Assembly (NCBI GenBank): GCA_015501585.1
Contig: JADNRY010000714.1
Location: 1-29,943 of the forward strand
Direction of reading: 5' to 3'
DNA: 29,943 bases
Source of the DNA: Rhodocollybia butyracea
Taxonomy: Eukaryota; Basidiomycota; Agaricomycetes; Agaricales; Omphalotaceae
The number at the start of each line of letters is the position of its first letter. The stretch's first letter is position 1. Below the pieces are notes generated by a model. The model ran no database searches. It saw nothing but the letters and a program-made list of their open reading frames with translations, and had not been told where the DNA came from. Position numbers and translations under genes: made by a program. Shown piece after piece: positions 1 through 10,201 of the stretch.

Positions 1-1335
1 CTCGGCTTTCGGAAGCGGAGGAAATGGGTTATCAAGGCTCATACTTTACACAACAGACAGAATCTTCGCATGACGATGGATACATGACTTCCACATCGCC
101 TGCGCAACCCACGATACGGCGCACGCCATCGGAGAAGCTCAATCGTCGCAATCTGTGCTAAGTCCTATGTCATATATCTCTTCATCTCCGGAAACTATCG
201 GCAACAACCGAGCCCACACCTACATCAGCCACTGTGAATTTCGAGGAAGAAAGATTGCCAGAACAGGAAAGCGCAGAAGTCGTATTCTTTGATTTATGGA
301 GTTGTTGTATTTTTTGGATTGACGGAAAGCGAAGAAAAGAGTATTCTAGAGGATGTGGAGAATGCTGGGATCTTCCGCAGGAAGATCATTGACGAACAAT
401 GGGAGATCGAGGAGTGTCATTTTGCGGTACATTTGTCTCGACCTACCCTCAGAGTTTCCAGGCTCATCCTCTCTTAGCACGACCCTCATATTGCTTACCT
501 CGAATTTACAACGACTTTTTCAGTGCGTATGCGTTACATTCATCTATTCTAGACCTTTCCAGACTGAATTTTTTGTTAGCCTTAAAGTCCCGCTCTCACC
601 TCCTTAAACTTTCCATCGCTCACGCCCTCGCCCAATCTACCCTCCTTGCGCACTTTGAATCTAACGCTCAACGAGTCCTTTCTTCACCTCAAACTTTAGC
701 CATCCCACAACAACTAGCCGCTAAAGGCGCTCTGCAACTCAAGCGACGCGAAGCTCTGAAGCTGACTGGGAAATTATTCACCTTGAGACGAGATGTCAAT
801 CTAGTATCAAATGTCCTGGATGTCCCGGAACTGTTTTGGAGCGAAGCGAGTCTGAAGGAGCTGTATGATGCGGTGAGAGAGTATATGGAGATCGCTGGGA
901 GGGTGCAGGTGTTGAATGAAAAGCTGGGGATGGCAAGCGATTTTGTGAGTCAACCTTGTGTCGTATTTAAGATGACATTGCCTCATGTTTGCTTTAGCTC
1001 GAGGCTATCCACGACCATTTGAACAATTCCGCTATGGCCCGAATTACGGTGTGTTTTCTTTCTTTTCTTGTTTTTCTCCATCTCATCGTCTTTTCTTACA
1101 CAGTGGATCGTCATTTGGTAAGTTTGGCCAGTTAGTCTCTATCGTTTGAGTATCTTACTCATTGCTTTTAGGCTTATTGTGGTCGCTATATTAGTTGAAT
1201 TGGTCAGTACCTAGTCGACTTCCTTGACGATACAAAGTCCTGATGCGCTGAAACTGTTTTTTTTTGACACAGGGTGAAGTCATTGCCCGTTTAGCTGTCC
1301 ATGCGACCACAGTCGGAGGGGCAGGGATCTTATGA
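1..1335 (+). CDS. RMD1/Sif2 (DUF155) family protein, 5'-truncated by window edge, frames broken
   Basis: This is the C-terminal two-thirds of a DUF155 protein, the family of yeast Rmd1 and human RMND1 (mitochondrial translation support). Seen: GVVVFFGL, then EIEECHF, PRIYND, KLSIAHALAQSTLL, the long KRREALKLTGKLFTLRRDVNL helix region, DVPELFWSE, KLGMASDF and a C-terminal hydrophobic helix (WIVIWLIVVAILVEL). Introns that restore this order: 427-477, 523-579, 945-997, 1049-1103, 1118-1171 and 1203-1272; stop at 1333-1335. Three breaks are visible: a TAA at 160-162 (possibly intronic), one extra T in the run 293-295, and one missing base near 499 just before PRIYND. Because the family is conserved and usually essential-like, I suspect sequence error at least as much as pseudogenisation. 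The start codon lies outside the window. Confidence 0.85.
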
Positions 1336-1925
1336 ACGTTGCTTCTGCTACCGTACAAAACGTTCAGAAAATATCGAGGGACGAAGTATTGCGAACTCTG
1401 GATAGCATGGCTTTACGGTCGATCTAACTTTGACTCTGCTTCTTATGAGACATGGACATAAGTACAATTAGGACACTGACGTTCAGTTTATTAACGTTTA
1501 TTCAGGCCACTGATATACCATACGAATCCATGAATGATTGATGATAGTTCATCTTCCTCCTGCCCGGAATCCGAACTTGAACCAGCAATTCGGTTTGACT
1601 CTGAATTGCTTTGGTTTCGCTGCGTCGCTTACTCGAGGGACTTGCCGTGCACTCCGTGGATATGCCTCACCAACATCGATCTGGGCTAAGATCAAAAGCT
1701 GTTAATTAGTATAGAATCATTAGTGGGAGATTCATCTTAAGTCCTTGGCAGATAATCATGATTTAATGGATGATGTAGACGGTTTCTGGTGAGTACAAAT
1801 ATCGGCTGTTCTTTTATCCATTCTACTTCCCTTGTCTTCCCTTTTACTTTTACGAGTTTTCTTCCTACTGGTTTACTATTCCTTAGTAACCTTTGCTTAT
1901 GACTGTAATTTCAAAGTAAATCGCA

Positions 1926-3859
1926 ATGTCGGACTTCGAATTAGCTATCGAGAATGTCTTCAACGGCTTGTACTATGGTGAGTGTCTTCCCTCTAAAACG
2001 AAAAGTTGACATTGACCAGTTGCGCTCAGGATTTGTTGTATCAACGGTGTATGCATCCGCCAGATCACATTCTAGGCCACAACCACACCTAAATCTTCGT
2101 GCAGGCTTTTTGGAGTTACTACTGTACAGGCTTGGATCTATGTGCGCACCAATCAGGATTCGTGGCTGCTTCGACTACTGGTTGGTTTCTTGTTTCATCA
2201 GAAAAGATTCATTATTCTAAATTTTAAAATCACCAGGTTATTTCTCTTGTGTGAGTCACGGCGCCATTAGTAGTTGCTTGGACTAAGGATTATCATGTCC
2301 AGGTCTCTGGACTTTGTCACTACATTTCTTAACTCTCAGACTGTTTATGACCTCCTGGTATGTTTATTGTTTTGCTTGGACCCACTCAAAAGACTAAGAA
2401 AGAAGAATCCAGCTAGCGAATTTTGGAAATGTTATAGCGCTGGTTACAACTCCTTTGTAAGTGCTTGGAACAGCTGAGCGAATTTTCAGCTCACTGGCTT
2501 GAGTCAGGCCTTTCAAAATGGAAATATTGATATCTTTTGTGGTGATCTTCATGTGGGTCTGTCCATGAATGGTCGTTATACACTGACATCATGGTGCAGA
2601 GTGAATATGTTCTTTGCTTATCGAATATATTTGCGTGAGCTCTCCATCCTCTCAAGTCTTCAGAAATTCAGTTTCGAGCAATTTCCTTAGTACGCCGGAT
2701 ACACAAATCTGTGGCTTTCATTGTGGTGAGCTTGATTTTGTTGCCAGAAAGCATTTTTCCATCCAGTAATTTTAGGTCATCTTTGGGACGGCTGCTTTCG
2801 GTGAGATTGCTATTTCTTATTTCTCCCATCTGTTTCATAAGAAATAAAAACTGAGTGTGCTGGGAGTTATGGGTCTTAGTATGTAACATTGCTTTCATCG
2901 GTACGATAGATACTGATATTCAATACTGTGATCACCTAGTTTTCAGTGTTACCTTTCTGACGCAGCCCGAGATTTCGTCGATGAATGATACAAAAATCAG
3001 GGTGCAAAGCTTGCTATGAGCATCATTCCTGGGTTACTGACATCCCTGTGCTATAACAGAACCCTATGGTGATATCTCTTGCCCTATCTGTAGTTTCGGA
3101 TATTCTCTCGAGCATCGCAATCTCTTGGTCACTCCACAAGTCTAGGACAGGCTTTGAGAGGTTTTTGTCAAATATTCTTAGCATTACGGTGATGCACTGA
3201 ATCCAGGACTTGCAGATCGGATTCATTGGTGCAGAAATTTTTCCACTTCATAGTTGGCCGAGGATTATTACTCGCCCTTAATCAAATCACTACCTTGATT
3301 CTGCTGTCGGCTCAAGAAAACCTCAATTGGTCAGTCGTGATACTAGTTTACTTGCTTCTTCTAATCGATGAACTAACATCTCAATTGTAGGATCCCATTG
3401 CATTTTATTCTAACGCGGTTGTACGTCATCACCATAGGTTTGTGAAGGTTCTCATTCTTTTTGAATACCAATCGAGCCATGTTCACTCGTGTGTGTGTGT
3501 GTGATTAGTGGCTATGTGAGAGCTGTTCCCAATCTGCACGAAAATTTGCCGTCTGAATTCCTTGTACAGGCTCAACTCCAGACCGGGGTTGAAGGATGAT
3601 GTTGGATCAATTGTTACAATCGATGATCCCGCTGCACAACATTTCATATTGGATGGCCACTCTGAGTCCGCTCGGATTGGCGCGGGGATACGCTCTACTG
3701 CTATCAACGCTTCCGAACCTTTGACTGGTGAAGAAGCCAATCGACGTTATCTTTACTATTTCCCTCTCTTGAAGGTACGTAGATTATCATGCAAATACCT
3801 GTCATTGGCAGCTCATTCATACGACCTCCGCAAAGGGTTCTAGTGGATTCAGGCAATAA
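1926..3859 (+). CDS. DUF6534-like seven-helix membrane protein, copy A
   Basis: I recognise a fungal DUF6534-type integral membrane protein: start MSDFELAIENVFNGLYYG, then LFGVTTVQAWIY, WLLRLL, LDFVTTFLNSQTVYDLL, NFGNV, the FFAYRIYL helix, ALSVVSDI..SWSLHKSRTGF, VGRGLLLALNQ, ILTRLYVITI and a soluble tail LNSRPGLKDDVGSIV. Function of the family is unknown. Proposed exons: 1926-1977, 2030-2048, 2105-2180, 2237-2250 (14 nt), 2303-2357, 2413-2456, 2508-2552, 2600-2634, 2691-2725, 2776-2800, an unresolved part in 2801-3059, 3060-3188, 3235-3329, 3391-3437, 3509-3515 (7 nt), 3570-3774, 3812-3859. The phases of the listed exons join in frame. The unresolved part lacks one base relative to copy B near 2860, so this copy may be frame-shifted there. 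ATG was chosen because copy B begins identically. Confidence 0.75.
3489..3503. repeat. (GT)n microsatellite
   Basis: A short run of about seven GT units lies inside the proposed intron 3438-3508 of the DUF6534-like gene. Copy B does not have it at the matching place (near 20042), so it expanded after the duplication. Confidence 0.8.
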
Positions 3860-4075
3860 ATCTCTCAAGTGATTGTAACCTTCAGTATTGTATAGTGTAT
3901 GTATTTATTGCACCTGTCAATGTAAGGATGGCGCCAAACTACCCCCTTAACGTGTGAGCACGTAGTCTACGTAGTATCTCAAGATTTGGTAAAGGTATGG
4001 GACAATTGAGCTTTCACGCATGAATTATAAACTGTTAGTAGTGTTGAAAAGTACTCGTCGCGCCTCCCTTCCAAT

Positions 4076-4890
4076 CCAAGATGATCTGTTCTCGTTCACT
4101 CTCTCTTGCTCTCTCTTGCCAACTCTTCTGGTATATCTTCTTCTTCTTCGCCATATCAAAGTCGTCAAGCCTAAAGAAGCCCTGAACGTTGTCTGGATGC
4201 GATTCTAGTCTCAACCGATCGTGGACTTTCTGACGAGTTAATCAAATTGGGTTAGAAGATGACTGTCCACGGTTTGCTGGCCTTCCAAAGCATGTTCGAT
4301 TAGTAGCTGGTGCTACCCTGACAGCAGCAGATGCCTTACGTCTTAGGTATGCCGATATATCCATTAACTGGGATGGCGGAAGGTAAGTTGTTCTACCGAC
4401 TCCATACTAAAAAACCACGGTTTATCGTTCTCATACTGTGTTATTATAGACACCATGCTCAAAAGGCTAGTGCTTCTGGCTTTTGCTATGTTGCAGATTG
4501 TGTCCTCCCTATATTGCTCCTAAAGAGGACTCAGCCAGCGTTGTCAGCCAGATTATCATTCTTGGCGGTTCCGCTGGCAGTGCGAAGCAAAGGAAACCTC
4601 GAGTGATGTACCTAGACTTGGATCTCCACTTTTTTTGATGCCGTCTGTGGGTAGCCGTTTCAGTCCTCTTGTTTTCTGCCTCAAGTTCTACTTTGAGCGT
4701 AAATCACACCGCCCCAGGATTCTTTCCAGTTTCTCCTCTTGCTCAACTTCCCCTCAACCATGGCATTTGGTCCATTCACTCTGTCTCTGCCTCTCCTCGA
4801 AGGCACATTCAATCGCACCTTTGCAGCCGTCTGGCCCATCGCCGAACAAGTGAAAGATATCTTTGACCGAGAATCTGACCTCACTCCCCT
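4076..4890 (+). pseudogene. Histone deacetylase (class I, HDAC8/Hos-like) relic
   Basis: Scattered over three frames are pieces of a zinc-dependent histone deacetylase, in the correct order: RHIKVVKPKEAL, STDRGLSDELIKLG, DDCPRFAGLPKHVRLVAGA, SINWDGGR, then after a proper intron (about 4382-4450) HHAQKASASGFCYVADCVL, RVMYLDLDLHF, NHTAPGFFP and FGPFTLSLPLLEGTF..VWPIAEQV. The catalytic His-His pair and the zinc-site Asp-x-Asp-x-His are still readable. Single-base shifts occur at about 4200, 4250-4253, 4560-4600 and 4755, and the C-terminal third of the enzyme is absent. No single frame could make the enzyme, so this is a relic unless the indels are assembly errors. The loss of the C-terminus is not explained by indels alone. 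Confidence 0.8.
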
Positions 4891-5262
4891 ACAAAGTAAC
4901 AAAGATTCTTGTTGTATGGATGCTTCATCGATACATCGTACATCCGCCAACTTTGTTCGGCCTCTGCAGCATAAGTATAATCGTTGTCATATCCCAGAGC
5001 CGATTTCAGCCTGACAAACCTGAGAAGTATGATGGGATAAGATTTCTTTTTAGTGGATGGGCAAGCGGTCCTTTTGGCTCTTCCAAAGAGCTTGTAACAC
5101 ATTTCGAAGAATCTGGGAATGCCATTCCAAAGACTAAGTATTCTCAGCCATTGGTGCTCATACGTGGTGATCTTAGTATGCGCAATGCGATTGTTGGGGA
5201 TGATGGAAGGTTCTGGTTAGTGGACTGGACATGGTCAGCATTTTAGTATCCGCCATAATTTT
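4891..5262 (+). pseudogene. APH-fold phosphotransferase relic
   Basis: The frame ending at 5246 carries FLFSGWASGPFGSSKEL and then LIRGDLSMRNAIV followed by GRFWLVDWTWSAF. This is the catalytic loop (HxDxxxxN type, here R-G-D-L-S-M-R-N) and the Asp-containing metal motif of the aminoglycoside/choline-kinase-like APH family common in fungi. The first position is Arg where the family has His. Right after SAF, the expected YPPWFE reads as stop-Y-P-P-stop-F-stop (5244-5262): three stops in seven codons, clear decay and not an indel artefact. Possible further tail (WRKHVLIVTDGALSS) sits at 5310-5370 in another frame. The N-terminal lobe is not recognisable. It abuts the HDAC relic directly. Confidence 0.7.
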
Positions 5263-6223
5263 AGTATGTTGCCACAGTGACGAGTGCTGTAGGCAATGTC
5301 AACTGTGCTGATCATAGCTGGAGGAAGCATGTACTGATAGTCACAGATGGGGCATTGTCGAGCTTCATATGTGTCTACGTATGAAACTCGTCATATTACT
5401 TATCTAGTATTTACTTCCGTAGCCTCAGTATATAAATCATGTATTTACTCTGAGACAATAATTAATTCCTTCTTCCCACTTTCTTCAGTACCTCGGAGAT
5501 ACCTCCCAGAGATGCATAGGGACTGGCAATATCACAGGCAGGTCCCCCGCCGAACTCGATACTTGATTCCGAGTGCAGACTTGATCAATGTATCTCAGCA
5601 TGCATTTGTGAAACACGTATAAGTATAAGCCTCAGAAGTCGGTACGAACGACTGGTATTGAAGCTGTAAGTACCTGTGAAACATGTATAAGTATAAGCTA
5701 CATAATAGCATAAGTACGGGCTTCACAACAACACAAATAAAGTATAAACTCACCCTCAGAAGTGTACGAACGACTGAGGGAGAAAGGACGATAGATCCTG
5801 TATATAACTAAGTACTCGAAACTGCCAAGCCATAGCTGGGCACTCGGATAAACAAAAAAGGAAGGATAAATAAGTAAGAGAGAAGGGGAATCAATGACCC
5901 CACGGGAGGATAAACAAAATAAGATACGAAACACGTCCAACCTATACTCCGGAAGTAGAAAGGCGGGGGGCGGGACTCCCAGGCCCGAAGTACTTCCTTC
6001 AACAGCATTAATTGAAGAGGTGGGGTCCATATACAAGACTCGGGTACACTGAGACAACCATTGTATCTTTGCTTTGCTAAGTACTTAGGGCCCAACTGGA
6101 AGGGGGGATGTCTCGAATGTTGCTACGCCGCCAAGTCATATTCCTACAAGAAAAGTTAGGTTGATACACAAATGAAATAATCCTAATATCAATGGCAGCC
6201 GAAGAAGAACTAGTATTGGGTTA
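5263..6223. other. No gene seen; contains short dispersed repeats
   Basis: I find no convincing coding sequence here. The 3' half shows overlapping minus-strand open frames without family features. The stretch holds the repeats listed separately at 5607-5776 and ends at the stop codon of the minus-strand membrane gene (6224-6226). Confidence 0.6.
5607..5776. repeat. Interleaved direct repeats (24 bp and about 20 bp)
   Basis: A 24-bp sequence starting tgtgaaaca and ending gtataagtataagc occurs at 5607-5630 and 5675-5698 with one mismatch. A second element (cagaag..tacgaacgactg) follows at 5633-5653 and recurs at 5757-5776. The order suggests a partly degenerate tandem duplication of about 70-120 bp. 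Its origin is unknown. Confidence 0.7.
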
Positions 6224-8054
6224 TCACTGATCTGCCCATTCCGAGTCTTTATCAGATCCCCGACCCGAAAATTTACCAAATTTCAGATTAACAAGACCCG
6301 CCTTTCTCAGATTGTCTGTAGATGGTAGTTTTACATCTGCGACCTGATCCTGTGCTGGAGATCCCTTTCCCAGAAGCCACATTAATTGCAGAACACCAGC
6401 CGCGTGTATTTCCGAGCTTAACATGCGCTGATCAGGTCTGGAAGTTAGATAGAGCGATACTAAAAGAAGAATCAAAGATGCCATGAAACCAACTAATAGC
6501 TGTTGATATCATGAGCAAGGAGCAAGGTAATTAGCAAAAGATATGACTCGGAGTATGCTAACATACAGGAAGTGTGTTGATCTAAAGTTGAGAGCTGGAT
6601 GAGAGTATCACTGTGAGCACTCAGCAAACAATTACATACATTCAGATGAGCATATACAACATAGGCAACCACACCGATAGGACTGGAGTTCTCGTCGAAT
6701 GATGGGTTTGCGCTGAGTGGGTCTGTTCCATACGTTATTAGAGGAAGGTTTGAGTCTGAATTGAATTTACTATTGATCTGCGGTGAGGACCATTTAAGAG
6801 ATGTGTGACTCACATGCCCAGTAGATAATTGCAGTCATGTTCTCCAGACCTAGTTCGAGGTCGGCAAGTGAAATTGGCCCTAATTGAAGCCCGAATTGTG
6901 ACCCAGGTTGCAATCGAAGCTGATTGTTTAGATAACTAGCAAAGTCATCTCAGTACTGTAGAAGCAGGCATGTGGCGACAGTACAGCATTCTCACAACTC
7001 AGCGAGAGTCAGATAATTGTTCAAGTCAGATTGTGGAGCCCAATTCGCCGGGATAGGTGATCTAGATTCAATGTTGGTAATAGATCCCCACTGCAGGAAA
7101 ACTGGGTTAATAAATGATTTGAATGCCAGTGAATATGTGTTGATAGCTTACCACCTGAACAAGTGGGTCCTGTCCAGGTCCAAGGGGTTTCCAGTTCTGC
7201 CAGACTTTAGACGGATTTCGAGGAGCTATGGAGCCTGCAGTGATATTTTTACTCGCTGTATCAAGAAGAATCTGTGTTCTATCCACTTGCAAGTTGCATC
7301 CAACAACGGTAGTCGTAAGATTCATGTGTAACTTGGCGGGCTCATCGTCAGCTGTCAAAGTAGTAAGCTTGAGTATAACAGCTCAGAGTGCCTAAGTCTC
7401 ACCTTTCATTGGAGGATCCAGGGCAACAAGCGTTCCGGTACCGCCTTGATCATCAGTGATGTTCGCCGATGCATATAGCAAAATGGAAGGCATCTAGAAG
7501 TGGAATAATAGATCAATGGGAGGTCAAGGGCTGTATAAACCCTGCGAATTACGGGAATCAGGTAACCGAATAGGACATCATACGTGATTGGCAGCAACCT
7601 TACGATACCGGGAGCTGGGAAACGTAAGTGGCGAAGGACAAAGTACTTCAGGCAAAGCTATTTACCAAGCAATCTGAATGGTGGATTTTGAGAATTCCCG
7701 GATATTGTCTCATTTTGAATCGGTGTATTGACGTTCCATGTCAAGCCATTAGATGTACCGTTTTGGACTGCAGGTACTTATAAGACCGCATGTTACGTGA
7801 AAAATGGTAGCAGAGGTCGGTATAGTGGAATCGTATATCGGGTAGGAACCATGGAACTCGAAAGAGCTGGCACCGGCCTCTCCGAGAATCTCCGCATCTG
7901 TCACTGAATCGAAGACGATATTGCCATATATGCCTAAACTGGCATTGGTATGCTCAAGAAAACTCATGAGAGGCAGCGCCGCTGCAGCATTTTCCCAATT
8001 TTGGCTATGGATGGAAATAAATTTACTACCGAGTATAAGCACATTGTTCAAACA

Positions 8055-8059
8055 CTAAC
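8055..8059. repeat. Target-site duplication, left (ctaac)
   Basis: The pentamer ctaac precedes the left LTR and is repeated at 13547-13551 right after the right LTR. Five base pairs is the usual Ty1/copia integrase stagger. The match could be stretched to six (actaac) if the LTR ends one base earlier. Confidence 0.9.
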
Positions 8060-8265
8060 TGTTGAGCGATGACCTAGCGCCGTAGCCAAATAAGGGTTGA
8101 TTACCCGTTTCAGTTAATATTACCTTCCTGGTCAGAGAGGAGCCCCTATCGTCTCTCTCTCTGTACCAGGTATGTGGACTTGTATATCATTAACATTGAT
8201 TGTATTACATGGACTAATAAATCCTATCGTCTCTCTCTCTGTACCAGAGTGATATTACCTTGATA
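8060..8265 (+). repeat. 5' LTR of copia element
   Basis: It begins TGTTGAG and ends CTTGATA, so the termini are TG..TA and not the usual TG..CA. Inside, a 25-bp block (cctatcg, a TC run, gtaccag) occurs twice, at 8145-8169 and 8223-8247. The first copy can also pair with cctggtcagagag at about 8127-8139 to form a hairpin. The same layout is present in the 3' LTR. Confidence 0.95.
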
Positions 8266-8284
8266 GGTTATGGGCCCCGTGTGC
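8266..8284 (+). promoter_or_regulatory. Primer-binding site, probably half-tRNA initiator Met
   Basis: The bases directly after the 5' LTR read ggttatgggccccgtgtgc. Its first 12 bases are complementary to the GGGCCCAUAACC anticodon-loop region of eukaryotic initiator methionine tRNA and do not match a tRNA 3' end. Drosophila copia is known to prime from such an internally cut initiator tRNA. The match here is from memory of that tRNA, not a search. Confidence 0.65.
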
Positions 8285-8338
8285 TAAACACACTGCAAAG
8301 AAATCAATATCATATCATCTATTTCCAGTCTTTGCATC

Positions 8339-10201
8339 ATGTCCAGACCAACAAACTCTCATAATAACTCAGTCAATAACGGACAATCTCGTCAGGACTG
8401 GAAACGGGTTACTCTAATTCCTATTAAAGAGAAAGAAGATGGTACAAACAATTTCAGCGAGTTCAAGTTCAAGTCTACCATAAAATTGACCGCTGCCAGA
8501 CTTTGGAAGTACATCGGAGGTGAAGACTATCATCCCCCAACAATTCCGACGTTGCAGCCTGCTCGCAGAATTCAAGGAACTGACACCTCCGGTAACCCCA
8601 TCGATATTCACTTGCAAGGAAACGAGAACCAAGTAGCAATGGCGAATCGCATAAACAGTGCCTGGATTGAAGGCGACGAACAAACCCTCGCTCTCATCAC
8701 CGACGCCGTCCCCACTGAAAAGGCCTATGTCATCGCGCATTGTAAAACTGCTCACGATGCTTGGGAAGCTCTCTGTGACAAACACGAACCCAACAACAGT
8801 CTCATGGCCTTGGATTACCAGCAAGAAATCAGTACTAATGCATGCAATCCAGGCGACGATCCTGCCCAGTGGTTACGGACCATGAGCAAGCTCTATGCAA
8901 AGCTTCGCGCTTCCGATTCTACTCTTATGCCAGACGCTGAATTCGCCAAAATGCTAATCACGCATATGTCAAAGGACGACAAATGGAGATACTGCCGCGA
9001 TGAGCTTCAAAGCATGCTTGCTACAGCTCAATGTACCAATAAACCCCTTTCCTCAGCCACCGTTATCACTCATCTCAAAAGTGAAGAAATTGACAAGAAA
9101 ATTGCACCTGCAGTAAAGGCAATGAACTCATTGGTTAAATCTGGCAAAGGGAAGAGTAAAGCTACTTCTTTGTCCGATGCTGTTCCTAGCGCTTATGCCG
9201 TCGCTGCTTCTGTTCCCCTCAAGCAACGAATCAGCATAGCTCCATCTAACAACACCAGAAAACAGCAACGTCAATATAGACGTCCTACACCTTACAATCC
9301 AAACCAACGTCAACGTCGCTCTGGACTCTTCTGCGATAATCCGTACTGTGAGACACCCATTGGTCACACTTTAGACAACTGCTGTGCCTATAAAGGAGGA
9401 AAAGTCGGGAAATATCCTTCAAATTACGGTGGAAGAAGAGATATCCACCTCTCACCAGAAGCGAGAATTCTAGCTCGAAGGAAGGAACTGAAACAAGGTG
9501 AAGACTACGATACGGACTCAGTGAATCGTTTCGCTGGAGCAGTACAACTGTCAAATGATAGTGACGAGGAAGTCAACAGAAACTTACAACCTTTGATCTA
9601 CATGCTGGACGCTATGGACTTTGATGAGGACGACATCAAGGACAACGAAGACATTTTTGTTAATGTCATTGCACTCAGCGACACATGCATTCACGACGAC
9701 AGTGTCAACCACGACACTGGCGCCTCTCGCCATATATTCCATAGCCGTTCCCTCTTCCATGACTATGTCACCTTTAACGACCCGCTTACTGTCTCCGGTT
9801 TTGGTTCAAATCTCACGGCTGTAGCTGTCGGAAAAGGAAAAATTGTTCTCAACGCTCACCATAACAGGTCTTCTCGTGTCTTCTCTATATCAAATGTCCT
9901 CCACATTCCAACTGCCAGATGCAATCTAATTTCTGGCTCCAGACTGGATAGAAAGGGTGTTCATACAAGAACAGGTGAAGGCAACATCGTCTATTTAACA
10001 TCGGCAGGTGAACCTTTCGCCAGCGGAAGCATCGTCAAGGATCTCTACAAGATGTCCGTATCTCCGATGCCACCGCCCTTTGATCAGGAACCTACTCCGC
10101 AATCAAACTTGATTGCATCAATGGTCCTGTCAATCACTATGCTATTCGGACCGAGGACAGATACCGAGGACATGAGGAAGTTGGGTTTTACCACCGTCTA
10201 A
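8339..10201 (+). CDS. copia Gag and aspartic protease
   Basis: A 620-codon open frame. Residues about 1-300 are the Gag region with the copia UBN2-like signature (VIAHCKTAHDAWEALCDKHE, then LDYQQEIST). A zinc knuckle lies near residues 338-354 (C-x4-C-x5-H-x4-C; a longer spacing than the common C-x2-C-x4-H-x4-C). The protease active site is NHDTGASRHIF near residue 460, with flanking SNVLHIPTARCNLIS. From about 10090-10113 the true coding sense moves to the -1 frame, where NHYAIRTEDRY and YHRLIGHI continue, so the last 30 or so residues of this frame are out-of-frame. ATG 8339 follows a short leader after the primer-binding site. Confidence 0.9.
   Translation: MSRPTNSHNNSVNNGQSRQDWKRVTLIPIKEKEDGTNNFSEFKFKSTIKLTAARLWKYIGGEDYHPPTIPTLQPARRIQGTDTSGNPIDIHLQGNENQVAMANRINSAWIEGDEQTLALITDAVPTEKAYVIAHCKTAHDAWEALCDKHEPNNSLMALDYQQEISTNACNPGDDPAQWLRTMSKLYAKLRASDSTLMPDAEFAKMLITHMSKDDKWRYCRDELQSMLATAQCTNKPLSSATVITHLKSEEIDKKIAPAVKAMNSLVKSGKGKSKATSLSDAVPSAYAVAASVPLKQRISIAPSNNTRKQQRQYRRPTPYNPNQRQRRSGLFCDNPYCETPIGHTLDNCCAYKGGKVGKYPSNYGGRRDIHLSPEARILARRKELKQGEDYDTDSVNRFAGAVQLSNDSDEEVNRNLQPLIYMLDAMDFDEDDIKDNEDIFVNVIALSDTCIHDDSVNHDTGASRHIFHSRSLFHDYVTFNDPLTVSGFGSNLTAVAVGKGKIVLNAHHNRSSRVFSISNVLHIPTARCNLISGSRLDRKGVHTRTGEGNIVYLTSAGEPFASGSIVKDLYKMSVSPMPPPFDQEPTPQSNLIASMVLSITMLFGPRTDTEDMRKLGFTTV

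Larger units (their letters stand above)
1033..3917. repeat. Segmental duplication, copy A
   Basis: This stretch is paralogous, in the same order and orientation, to 16703-20458. It runs from the middle of an RMD1 exon (atggcccgaattacg) through the RMD1 3' end, the spacer, the whole DUF6534-like gene and its 3' flank (tatttattgcacctg). By eye it is diverged but alignable over nearly all its length, introns included, so it was copied as DNA and not through RNA. Copy A lacks the 806-bp element found in copy B. Because copy A is continuous with an otherwise nearly whole RMD1 gene, it is the likely source. Confidence 0.9.

Noticed and set aside
4863..5246. Intact small kinase gene
   Set aside because: The frame stops inside a conserved motif with three stops close together, and it lacks the N-terminal lobe.
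5698..6095. Minus-strand open frames of 95-119 codons
   Set aside because: Overlapping frames with no family motif, rich in low-information residues, and located just beyond the end of a real minus-strand gene.
10090..10113. Programmed -1 frameshift between protease and integrase
   Set aside because: The shift needed is in the -1 direction, but I see no canonical slippery heptamer; most copia elements use a single frame, so a one-base loss is simpler.
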